A stretch of DNA of 64,000 nt, taken from the NCBI RefSeq assembly GCF_000189635.1, contig NW_002476224.1, positions 62,001 through 126,000 on the forward strand, written 5' to 3'. This DNA is from Tetrahymena thermophila SB210. Its lineage: Eukaryota; Ciliophora; Oligohymenophorea; Hymenostomatida; Tetrahymenidae. Below are positions 26,101 through 37,048 of this stretch, piece by piece. The translations under genes and the position numbers were made by a program. Position 1 is the first letter of the stretch. Each line of letters starts with the position of its first letter. The notes below the pieces were generated by a model that worked only from the letters and a program-made list of their open reading frames with translations, made no database searches and was not told the DNA's origin.

Positions 26101-28151
26101 ACTATCCTATTTAGACAAATCTTTCAGTTACTTAATTTCCGTTCTTAGTATAAAAGTAGAATATTTAGAATAATCCATAAAAGACTCTTTAATCCCAATT
26201 TAATGATGATATTTAAATATTAACTGAATTTGGATTTACAATTGACCCATAAACATTTATTGTCCCAGACTTTGATGCAGTAATTACCTATGAAGTTTTG
26301 ATTCAGAAAGGAGATAAATTTCAATAATTTGATAATACTGACTGGCTTACATACAATTAAGAATCATAAAAATTTTATGGAATTCCTCCTTAAAATGCTT
26401 TCAAAACTTAATTAACCATATAAGTAACTGCATCTGATGGATATACACAAACTTAATAAATATTTACAATACATATAAGTGAATTGCCATTAATGTTTAT
26501 TATATAATGGATAGTAACTATTTTGGGTCCTCTAACTGGAATTTTGGGACTTTATAAGAATAGAAGTACTTTATACAATATATTTTATAGTAAAAGGAAC
26601 TAGTATAGTAAGATAATTTGCAAACCAAACAAATAGTTCTTACTAAAAATTCCTTTGATACTCGAAGAATACTAGGCTGCTCTTAAAATATGTCATCAAT
26701 TAAATAAAAAACTGCCTTGTCAAAATGAATAATAGTAAACAGAAAAAATTTTAGAACTAGATGAAAAAAAAATAAAAATTACAGCTCTTAAATCAAATTT
26801 ATTTGAAGAAGCAGGAAAAACTTAGGAAGTTGTTAAGAATAATTTGTCATCAATAGCATCTATTTATAAGTAAAAATTGAAATTGAAGACTTAAAATAAC
26901 AAAAATAGAAAATTTATTTAATTTTATTTAAACTCAAATGGAAGTATAAATTATGATGCTTTCTATGATGACTTAATTAAGTATGATATCATTTTTTAAA
27001 TTGGCAACACCACGACAAGCACAAAAAGCTATATAGATGAAATAAAAAATGAAAGTAAATCTTTATATGAATGTTTAAGATTTTTTTTGGCAAGAAAAAT
27101 ACTAAACCAAGATTCAAAAAGCCAAATTGTTTATGAATTTTTAAAAAAATATTCTTAAATCAATGATCCATAATTAACAAATAATGATTGGTATAAGTCT
27201 TTAGTATAGCTAGAATCAACAGAAGAACTGAATCCATCAGGACATACTATACTCTTTCCAATTTTTTCACTCTATTTAAAAAAATTAATTTAGGCAGTTA
27301 ATTATTTAGGTATTTAAACAGGTGAAGAAATTGATAATTTAATTCCTGACGGAGAGACTAATCATTTAATCAAAGAAAAAATATTTGAGGTATTATACGA
27401 AAAGTATAAAATAAATTTATTTTTAATTGAAAAAGTTATATTTTCTGATGCAGCTGGAATAAAAGAAAATAGTCCGAGCTCTCTTTTTCCAAGCTGTGGT
27501 GAATCAATCCATATAAATCCTTAAGGAATTAAAAGTGTTGTTGCCTTTAGATATTCACCATCAGGGTTATGCTTTGAAAAATATTTAGGTCTAGATTATA
27601 AACCTTATGGTCCTTAAGGAAATATATAACTCCCATGTTGGCTTTAGCTAGACTTGTAACCTGGGTTAGTTATGCTTAAAGGAAAACCTGAATTTTAAAA
27701 TTCAGAAATAGTCTTAATTAGATTCACTTCAGAAGAAGGATATATTATTAAATAGTTTGAACTATAAGTAGAAGAAGACTTGCAAAAACTTTAAAAGCTT
27801 AGACAAATGATGCATTCAAAAATATAACTGAAGAAAAGAGATTCGTTTAAAAAATTAAATTAAGCTTAAACCCTCATTTTAAACTCATCATAAAACATGA
27901 TAATAAAAGAAAATTAAAATTGTTTGCAAATGATTGAATCTAAATCTATTAGTCCTAGTATTTTCTCAAAACCATATGGTGATTCTCTAAAGTATAATTT
28001 GAATGAAGAAATATTTAATTTTGAGGACGATGAAGTTTTGTAAGACGATGAAATTAAGCTTGATATCCAACCAAAAGAATCCTTGTAAAATAACTCTAAT
28101 ACTAAGAGAAATCAAATTTCAACACAAAATGGATTCAGTAATGATTATTGA
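23148..28151 (+). CDS. Family A member 2: propeller/cadherin-like transmembrane protein
   Basis: Uninterrupted frame of 1667 aa, ATG at 23148, TGA at 28149. A class-typical signal peptide, MQKQLFQILIASLLFFQIYC, is followed by NWIYSPQYSYII, shared with A3. The propeller repeats read VLVIDPE, VRFLNIS, FTIDITDK, LWFIDVSNP, MAVLDVSNY, YYVLDIRN, LFIMDQTK and IYLLDISDNKNP. A block with WRCDYDSKRQVYIGAFDTDG is nearly invariant among copies. The cadherin-like module (ITYEVLIQKGD ... FYGIPPQNAF ... VTASDGY) precedes the single membrane span at about 1115-1138 (LMFIIQWIVTILGPLTGILG). The roughly 530-residue cytoplasmic part contains FSDAAGIKENSPSSLFPSCG, GLDYKPYGPQG and a PGLVMLKGKPEF/EEGYIIKQFEL strand pattern similar to the extracellular cadherin-like repeat, and ends in an acidic tail. 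Its closest relative is A3. It is followed 1.1 kb downstream by B1. Function unknown; a cell-surface receptor is inferred. Confidence 0.87.
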
Positions 28152-29288
28152 ATAAAAATAAAGCTGATTTTCTATCTCAGAATTAAGTTAAGCAATAGGT
28201 AAGATTGTTGATTTTACAATTATTTAGTATGTTATTTATAATTAAATTTATACAATTATATTTGATATTTATTGTTATAATTTTTAATTATCCAATAGAT
28301 TTTGTAATCTTATTTTACTAGGATTTTAAATATGCTTTTTTATGTTTTATAATACAAATATAAATAAATTTTTAATTAAATTAATTATTTTTATTAACTC
28401 ATTAAACAAATAAAATATTTTTATAATAAAGATAATTATAGATAACTAACTATCTCATTGGGATAGATCCAATTCATTTTTTTATTACATTATTTTTAAT
28501 TGTATCATAAAAAAATCTTTCATACACTAAATGGTAGATGAGACTTGAAAAAATAAAATAGACTTTAAGATTAAATTTAATCTGATTCATACTCTGAAAT
28601 GCTTAAATGTCAACAATAAATTAATTTTTTTAAGGATTATGATGGATCATATGGAAATTAATGGAGTTTTATTCTATGCAATAAATGAAGGTGGCTCTTA
28701 CCAACAAAATCCGTTTTTTATTTATTTAATTTAAAGATTGAACAAATAATTAAACTGTTTCTCTTTATATTCTTATATATGCAAAATAAAATTAAACCGT
28801 TTCTAATAAATAAATTACGAAATTTCAAAAAATATGGCTAATAAAAATTTATTATATCTTACAGAAAAATATTTTTTTTAATAAATAAATGAACTAAGAT
28901 TATCTATATGTCTTAAAAATTAAAGGTAAAATGAAACTTAGTTTAAAATCGAGTATTTTTTTAATAAAATTTTAGATAAGTAAGATAAGGGAAAAAATTA
29001 GTTCCTCAACAAAACGTTAAATATTTCTATTTTCAATAAAATACTTTTAATTTTTTCAATTAATTATATACTTTTTATTATCAATAAAATACTTTTAATT
29101 AATAAAACACTTTTAATTTTCAATTAATTAAATACTTTTTATTAAAAAAACACCTTTAATTAATAAAATACTTTTAATTAATATAGTTTATTTTTTAATT
29201 TAACAGCTTCCTTTTTGAATATCACTTAAATGAAATATTTAAAATTAAAAATAAAATAAAAAAATAAAAAAATCAAAATATAATAATA
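28152..29288. other. Spacer A2-B1
   Basis: AT-rich, without a supported gene. A segment near 28855-28960 (acagaaaaatat, aataaatgaactaaga, aaatgaaac) is similar to segments upstream of B2 (near 32600-32690) and B3 (near 42790-42870), so the B promoter region was copied with the genes. Confidence 0.55.
29033..29182. repeat. Imperfect tandem repeat upstream of B1
   Basis: Six or more imperfect copies of a roughly 18-30 bp unit with the core AATAAAATACTTTTAATT, about 110 bp before the B1 start codon. Shorter versions of the same core stand before B2 (about 32818-32870) and B3 (about 42998-43040). Confidence 0.75.
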
Positions 29289-32015
29289 ATGAGTGGATAT
29301 GACATTTAATAATAGCTTAATGCAGCTTTAGTTACCTTAAAAAACAGCAAAACTTAATATAATTAAGTAAATTGTAGTGATGATTACTATTATGTAACTA
29401 AACGTTATGCTGAATTAGTTCCAATTGGTCATGATAATACCTAGTGCTTATATCCAGGATGCTCTTCAATTGTTTGTCATGAAGGCTGTGGAGTGGGAGA
29501 TAATAAAAAATCATGCAGTTGCATGGAGGAAAGAGATGGAAGTTGGTATTGTACAGTATGCAAACATGAGTACACTTAACATAATAATTAGACACACAGG
29601 CAAGTCATTAGAGAAGTTAAGGAGTAAGTGAAAAACGATAAAACTTAATTGTTGAAAAAATTACAGGAATAAATTTACTAAAATTTTAAAATTGTAGAAC
29701 ATTTATAAGCATAATTACCCAATCCTATAACCTTCTTAAATATAAATAAATAAAATAATAAAGATTTAGAGCCTAGCTAGTAAAAAATAATTTAGGCATA
29801 AGTAAAATAAAAAAAATAATGTAATTTAACCTAGAAGTAGATTGCAGTAGCTAGATAGCTAGTAGATAAGAATAAAATGGAGCAGCTTGGATTTAAAGAA
29901 GATGTAGAATACACAACTTTGGATTCAGTTTACATCAAGAAAAAATCTCCTAAGCTTGTTTCTTACTTAAGAGGTGAAATTCCTTAAGAACTAAAAGGTT
30001 AATAAGATGACGAATTCAATAAATAAGCACTTTGCAATTATGCCTAATAAGATGCAGTTGAATCAGTTGAAAAATTAATAAAGGTTTATAAATATGATGT
30101 TAATTATATTCCACCAAACTTAGGAAAAGCTCCAATTCATATTGCTGCAGAGGCTGGAAATTTAGATACTGTAGATTTTTTAATTAAGAATTAGGCAGAT
30201 ATAAATTTAGTTGATAATAATAATAAAAAGCCTTATCAATTAGCTAAAAATCCAAAAGTAAAAGAAAGATTGGTTAATGAGTATAATTTCATAACTAAAT
30301 AAAAATCAGTTTTTCAGAAATTGAATGATTTTAAGTCATTTATAGACTAAATAGTGTAGAATGAAAGGCAAGATTCATAATATTACACTGATTTAATAAA
30401 TATGATTAATTCTGATACAAATGATAAAAAAGATCTAGTAGCTGAAATATCCTCAAAGGTAGAAGAAATATTTGAAAGAATTAGCTAATAAGTGAATAAT
30501 TACTAAAGGGATATTGTTTAAAAATGTAAGGAAATGGTTTCAGATATTTATTTATTAGGAGAAAACCCAAAGGAGCTTAAATAAATGCTTCAGAAAATCT
30601 AAGAAGAAGTTAAATTTGATAAATGTGGAGAAATTGAAAGTATCAAATAGAAAGAGATTTAAACTGCAGAAGATTATAAAAAGTATCTTGAGTAATTTGA
30701 AGAAAGGTTGAGAGGAATCTGTTCATAAAACGTAGAAGAAAAAAACATTGAGATGGATTTGTTTGTTAAAAATTATAACTTGCTTAGAAACAACACTAAT
30801 ATGTTAATTAAATATCCTGCTATCATATTTGAGAGTAGTTAATCAAGCGATCTATACAAATAAGTAAGTTTGCATAATTTTCAAAATTATAAATTGAATA
30901 AAGTTGAAACATTTGAATAATTGATAGAGGATATACAATGCAAACACAATTATAATTTTACACTATTGATAAATACAGATCTAAATTAGTAACAGATTAA
31001 TATCTTAGATTAGATGGATAAGTTAAATACATAAAATTAACCAGTATTGAGGAAAATATTTTTAGTTGGAAGAAAACTTGAAAATATTTAAGTTCCAGAG
31101 AAATTGTAAGAAAAGTTAATGTGCGTAAGCAAAAACTCAAAGGTCATTAATCATTTATTTTATGATGACAAAAATTTGAAAATTTAAGGAATGATACCAT
31201 CTGAAATGTTATTTTTATTTATTAATAATTCAAGTAGCTAAGATATAGTCCTATAAAGCACTCCAATTAGCAAAAATGAAATTGAGCTTTTTAAAACATA
31301 CGAAGAATTTTTATAATATAATACAAAAATTTGTGAAGAAATTAATATCTCTATGTTCCTCCGTTAAAATAACAGTGCTATAAATTTGTATAAAGCCAAT
31401 GTTTCTAGATGGATAAACTACATAAGTAGTGAAAACAAAAAATAATATGAAGATTGGCATATAAATAAATAAGAAACAATTGGCTTAATGAATTCTTATA
31501 CTTAAGGACCATTTTGCTACTTTTTAAATGTAGGAATTAATTTGGGTGACGAAAAAATATTTTAATATCTTTCAAGATAAATTTTACTTCTAAATTACTC
31601 CATTTAAAATTATGATGATAGAAAACCTTAGGATTAATAAGATGATCTTATTTTTTACAGAACAATAGGAATGGATAGCTAATTAGAGCTTGATTAAGTA
31701 TATAATTAATATAATGAAAATTAGATTTTTTATTTTCCTGCATTTACATCATCTTCTTCTAATGCTGAATTTAGTGAAAAATGGATGAAATAAAATGATA
31801 GAAATTATTATATTATGTTTAATATTTACATAAAAAAATAATATAATATTCCATATCATCAAAGACCTAAATATTTGGAAGAAATTAGTTTATTTAAGGG
31901 ATAGAAAGAATTCTTATTTCCTTTCTTTTCTAAATTCTAATGTATTAGTAAAGAAATTAAAAATAAGAATAATAAAAAAGTGTATGAAATAACTATTGAA
32001 TAAATCCCAAAATGA
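29289..32015 (+). CDS. Family B member 1: zinc module, ankyrin, ADP-ribosyltransferase-like
   Basis: Single frame of 908 aa. Residues about 53-103 form a Cys/His module (CLYPGC, VCHEGC, CSCM, CTVCKHEYTQHNN), resembling a zinc-binding element I associate with AIG1/GTPase-type proteins of ciliates and fish. A Gln-rich coiled region follows, then a Tyr/Lys segment and an ankyrin repeat at about 277-330 (GKAPIHIAAEAGNLDTVDFL, KPYQLAKNPKV). Residues about 340-560 are helical and charged. The C-terminal about 170 residues match the R-S-E fold of ADP-ribosyltransferases: FYRTIG with Arg791, FPAFTSSSS at about 817-824, and GQKEFLFPFF with Gln872-x-Glu874. A QxE rather than ExE motif usually goes with non-Arg acceptors. 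No signal peptide or membrane span is seen, so it should be cytosolic. Enzyme activity and target are inferred, not shown. Confidence 0.85.
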
Positions 32016-32959
32016 TGATTGTAAGTTTATCAAGAAAATATTTCTAATTTAAAATATTTGTCAATAAAATAAAAATTACATATTGATAAAATTAATATTT
32101 ATCGTATTTTTTAAAAAATTTTTAAAATTGCAACTCTCTAATATTAATTTTTATTTATGCTTATATTTAATCAGGCACCTAAACCGATCTCATTTTTATC
32201 TCATATATATAAATTAGAATTTAATTGTAAATAAATAAATAATTTAGCCAACTAACCAAAAAACCCCTTCTATTCTTCTCACTAATATATTTATTTTATT
32301 AAAATTATCATCTCTTCATTTTAAAAGTATCTTTCTTAATTTTTTTACACTTTCTTATTAAAAAATTAATGAGTCACTTAATTAATTTTCTTATTTATTA
32401 ATTATTGTTAATCTACCATAAAAGATTTTCAAACAGCAATAATATTTTTTTAAATTTGCTTAAATCTAAATTTAATAATTAGTTTATGGATATCATTTAA
32501 CTAATAATTTTACAATCAAACCAATTTTATAACAAAATAAATTGATAATAAATATCTCATTTTATGAGGAAAAAAAATATGAAAATTAATTATATTTTAT
32601 AGAAAAATATAATTCTTATTAAATAAATGGACTAAGATAATATAAAGTCTTAAAAAGTTAAAGATCAAATGAAACATACTGTAAAATGAAGTGTTTTTTT
32701 TTTTTCGATACATTTGAGATTGTTTAATTTAATAAGTAGAATTTAAATATGGTAAATTTAAGATAAGTAAGATAACTCATTAAATTGGTTCATCAATATA
32801 TGAAAATTTTTATTTTCGATAAATAAAATACTTTTAATTTTTAATAAAATACTTTTATTCTTTAGTTAAAAACTTTCGTATCTGTTGATTATTAATAAAA
32901 TCTAATATTTAAAATTAAAAAGAAAAGATCTAAATAAAAAATCAAAAAATTTAATTAAA
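32016..32959. repeat. Spacer B1-B2 carrying a block duplicated before B3
   Basis: From about 32171 (TCAGGCACCTAAACC) to 32440 (AAAGATTTTCAAACAG) the DNA is closely similar to 42371-42638, upstream of B3. Similarity continues in weaker form to the start codons. Neither block has a supported coding frame, and the block is not evident before B1. Confidence 0.75.
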
Positions 32960-35671
32960 ATGAGTGGATATGACCAATAATAGAAGCTTAATGCAGCTTT
33001 AATTACCTTAAAAAATAGTAAAGATGAATATAATAAAGTAAAATCTAGTTCTGATTACTATTATATAACTAAAAGTTATACTGAACTAGTTCCACTAGGT
33101 CATGATAATACCTAGTGCTTATTGCCAGCATGCTCTTCAATAGTTTGTCATGAAGGCTGTAGTGTGGGAGATGATAAAAAAAATTGCTGTTGCATGGAGG
33201 AAAGAGATGGAAGTTGGTATTGTACAGTATGCAACCATGAATACACCTAACATAATAATTAGACACATAGGTAAGTAACTAGAGAAGTTAAGGAGTAAGT
33301 GAAAAAAGATAAAGCTTAATAGTTGAAATAATTAGAATAAGAAATTTAATAAAATTTAAAAAAAGTAGAATAATTAAAAGCATAATTACCAAATCCTATA
33401 ACCTTCTTAAATATAAATAAATAAAATAAGAATGATTTAGAGTCGAGCTAGTACAGAACTATTTGTGCATAAGAGAAACAAAAAACAGAATGTAATATAA
33501 CCAAAAAGTAGATAGTTGTAGCTGGACTGCTAGCAGATAGGAAAAAAATGGAGCAACTTGGATTTAAAGAAGATATAGAATACACAACTTTGGATTCAGT
33601 TTATATTAAGAAAAAATCTCCTAAGCTTGTTTCTTTCTTAAGAGGTGAAATTCCTTAAGAACTAAAAGGTTAATAAGATGACGAATTCAATAAATAAGCT
33701 CTTTGCAATTATACCTAATAAGATGCTGTTGAATCAATTGAAAAATTAATAAAGGTCCATAAATATGATGTTAATTATATTCCACCAAACTTAGGAAAAG
33801 CTCCAATACATATTGCTGCTGAAGCTGGACATTTAGATTCATTAGATTGTTTAATTAGGAATTATGCAGATTTAAATTTAGTTGATAATAATAATAAAAA
33901 ACCTTATCAATTAGCTCAAAATCCAAAAGTAAAAGAAAGACTGATAAATGAGTATAAATGCATAACTAAAGAAAAAACTATTATTCAGAAATTCAATAAC
34001 TTTAATTCATTTATAGACTAAATAGTAAAGAAGGAAATCCAAGATTCATATTATGATGCTGATTTAATAAACACTGGTTAAACAAATAAAAAAGATCTAG
34101 TAGCTAAAATATCCTCAAAGGTAGAAGGAATATTTGAAAAAATTAGCAATTAAGTTAATAAGTAACAGAGAAATATTGTAAAAAAATGCAAAGAAATGAT
34201 TTCAGATATTTATAAATTTGGAGAAAATCCAAAGGAGCTTCAATAAATGCGTCATAAAATCTAAAAAGAAGTCAAATTTGATTATTGTGGAGAAATTAAA
34301 AATATCAAATAGAAAAAAATTCAAACTGTTGAAGATTATAAAAAGTATCTTGAGTAATTTGAACATAGACTAACACAACTCTATTCGTAAAATATAGAGA
34401 AAAAAAGCATTTTGATGGATTTGTTTGTTAAAAATTATAAATAACTTAGAAACAAAACTAATATGTTAATTAAATATCCTGCCATCGTATTTGAGAGTAG
34501 TTAATCAAGTGATCTATATGAATAAGCAAGTTAACATAACTTTGAAAAACATATATTGATTAAAGTTGAAACATTCGAATAATTGATAAAGGATATACAA
34601 TGCAAACACAATTAGAATTTTACACTATTGATAAATACAGATCTAAACTAGTAACAGATTAATATCTTAGATTAGATGGATAAGTAGAATAAATAAAATT
34701 TATCTAAGTTAAAAAAAATAATTTTAGTTGGAAGAAATCTTGGAAATATTTAAGTTCCATAGAAATTGTAATAAAAATTAATGAGTTTTAGTAAAACCTC
34801 TAAGGTCATTAATCATTTATTTTATGATGACAAAAATTTGAAAATTTAAGGAATGATACCATCTGAAATGTTATTTTTATTTATTAACAATCCAAGAAAC
34901 TAAGATATAGTACTAAGAAACACTCCAATTAGCAAAAATGAAATATAGTTTTTTAAAATATACGAAGAATTCTAATAATATAATCAAAAAACTTCAGAAG
35001 ATATTAATAACTATATGTCCCTCCGTAAAAATAATTATGCTATAAATCGTTATAAAGCTAATATTTCTAAATGGATATAAAGGATAAGTATAATTGATAA
35101 AAAAAGGTATGAAGGTTGGCACATATATGAATAAGAAAAACTTGGCTTAATATATTCTTATACTGAAGGACCATTTTGCCATTTTTTAAATAGTGGAACT
35201 TATTTTGGTAATGAAGTAATATTTTAATATCTTTCAAGATAAATTATACTTCTAAATTACTCCATTTAAAATTATTATGATGGAAAACCTTAGGATTAAT
35301 AAGATGATCTTATTTTTTACAGATCAGTAGGAATGAATGATTAATTAGAGAGTGAATAGACATACAATTAATATAATGAAAATTAGATTTTTTATTTTCC
35401 TGCATTTACATCATCTTCTTCTGATATTAGCTTTTGTGAGGGATGGGTGGCAAATAAAAATTTCTATCTTTTATTTAAGATTTATGTAAAAAAATAGTAT
35501 AATATTCCTTACTATCAAAGACCTAAATATTTGGAAATAATTAGTAAATGTAAAGGATAGGAAGAATTCTTATTTCCTTTCTTTTCTAAATTCTAATGTA
35601 TTAGTAAACAAATAAAAAAAAATCAAAACAAAGTTGCTTATGAAATAACTATTGAATAAATCCCAAAATGA
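32960..35671 (+). CDS. Family B member 2: zinc module, ankyrin, ADP-ribosyltransferase-like
   Basis: Single frame of 903 aa starting MSGYDQQQKLN. The Cys/His module is intact (CLLPAC, VCHEGCSVGD, CCCM, CTVCNHEYTQHNN). The ankyrin segment reads GKAPIHIAAEAGHLDSLDCL. The helical middle is more diverged from B1 than the ends. The transferase-like domain keeps FYRSVG with the conserved Arg, FPAFTSSSSD, and KGQEEFLFPFF with the QxE pair. Long stretches are nearly identical to B1 at the nucleotide level, for example around 33580-33830 against 29910-30160, pointing to recent duplication or gene conversion. No frame breaks are seen, so the copy appears functional. It directly follows B1 on the same strand. 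Confidence 0.85.
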
Positions 35672-35756
35672 TGATACTAAATTTATCAAGAAAATATTTA
35701 TAATTTATTGTTAAAAAAGCAATAAGTTACATTTTGATAAAATTAATATAGTACTT

Positions 35757-35806
35757 CCAGGTATTAAATTCTTATGGATGTGGAAAAATAAGAATTTAAT
35801 TCCTGG
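35757..35806. repeat. Inverted repeat, 19-bp arms
   Basis: Arm 35757-35775 (CCAGGTATTAAATTCTTAT) pairs with 35788-35806 (ATAAGAATTTAATTCCTGG) with one mismatch, around a 12-base loop. It lies about 85 bp after the B2 stop codon. Confidence 0.85.
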
Positions 35807-36041
35807 GGTAACTACACATTAGATTAATTAGTTAAATAATTTTATCTTTTTTAAATAAATATTTATTTTATGATTTTTTATTATTAATAAATATGTAATT
35901 TTAGATATTAAATTTTTAATTAAAAATAGATTTTTATTTTTTAATTTTTTATTGTTAATTTTTGTAAACATTTTGAAATCAAATATTTAGAAAATAATTA
36001 AGATTTAGAGAAAAAAAATATTCATTACGAAAATAAAAATT

Positions 36042-36089
36042 ATTTGAAATATCACAAATTATGATATCATGGTTCGTGATATTTCAAAT
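36042..36089. repeat. Inverted repeat, 14-bp perfect arms
   Basis: Arm 36042-36055 (ATTTGAAATATCAC) is the exact reverse complement of 36076-36089 (GTGATATTTCAAAT). The 20-base loop itself contains the palindrome ATGATATCAT. Confidence 0.85.
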
Positions 36090-37048
36090 GCAGGAACAGC
36101 AAAACTTTATTTAATTTCACATTTTAAAAAAATGATTTTCAACAATTTCTACCAATTTTTTTCCTAATTTTCTAGGTTCATATACATTTTAAATATTCTA
36201 GTATTGTATAAAAATTTTAATCTATTATGATGATGATGATGATATTATTATCTCTTTTAATAATTTCTATCTATTATATAAACAATAAAAAAATTTAATA
36301 AATGTTTTTCATAGTGTTAGGTATTAGATTAATGCATCTAGAAGTTTATGCTTTTTTGTGAAGGTTTTATAAAAAATAAATTTTATATTAGAAATGATAA
36401 ATTAGTTATTTTAAGAGTTAAACTAAAACCTCAGAATTAAAAAATGAACTTTGTTTTTTTATTTATTTTAATTTAAAAATAAACATATAAAATCACATTT
36501 ATTTTTTTGAAAAACTTCTCTTTAATTCTTTCAAAAAAGTAAAATAATATTTTAGAACTTTTTAAATTTAGAAAATATAGTAAAAGAATACTAAAATAAA
36601 AGTATTGGAGATATTAATTTTAGAGAAGAAACTTATTTTTTTTAAATATTTATGGAAATAATTATTTTTCCTTAATAATTAAATTGTTTAAAATAATATT
36701 TTGATAAAATAATTTTCATTCAAAAATTATTAATTTTTTATTGGTAACCTAAAATTGATTTGTAATTTTACTCTTTGAACTTTTGACCTTATTTTCAAAT
36801 AAATAAAAATTATGCTTTTAAAACAAGTCATTTATAGTATTTAAATACAAAATTTAATAATTTAAAGATTATATACTGATTTCTTTTTATTTGAATTACT
36901 AAATTAAAGTAGAAGTTTATTGCTTATACAACTAACTTAGTTAATATATTAATCGAATATAATAAAGTTATTAATTATTTGAAATACAGATAATTATAGT
37001 ATTTTTTTATTTGGAAAAGTATCACTTATTTCAAAATACTCAAAAATA

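Larger units (their letters stand above)
35672..37048. other. Spacer B2-A3 with two hairpins
   Basis: AT-rich stretch without a supported gene. It holds the two inverted repeats listed separately and a short GAT microsatellite near 36225-36243. The last 180 bp resemble the region upstream of A2. Confidence 0.55.
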
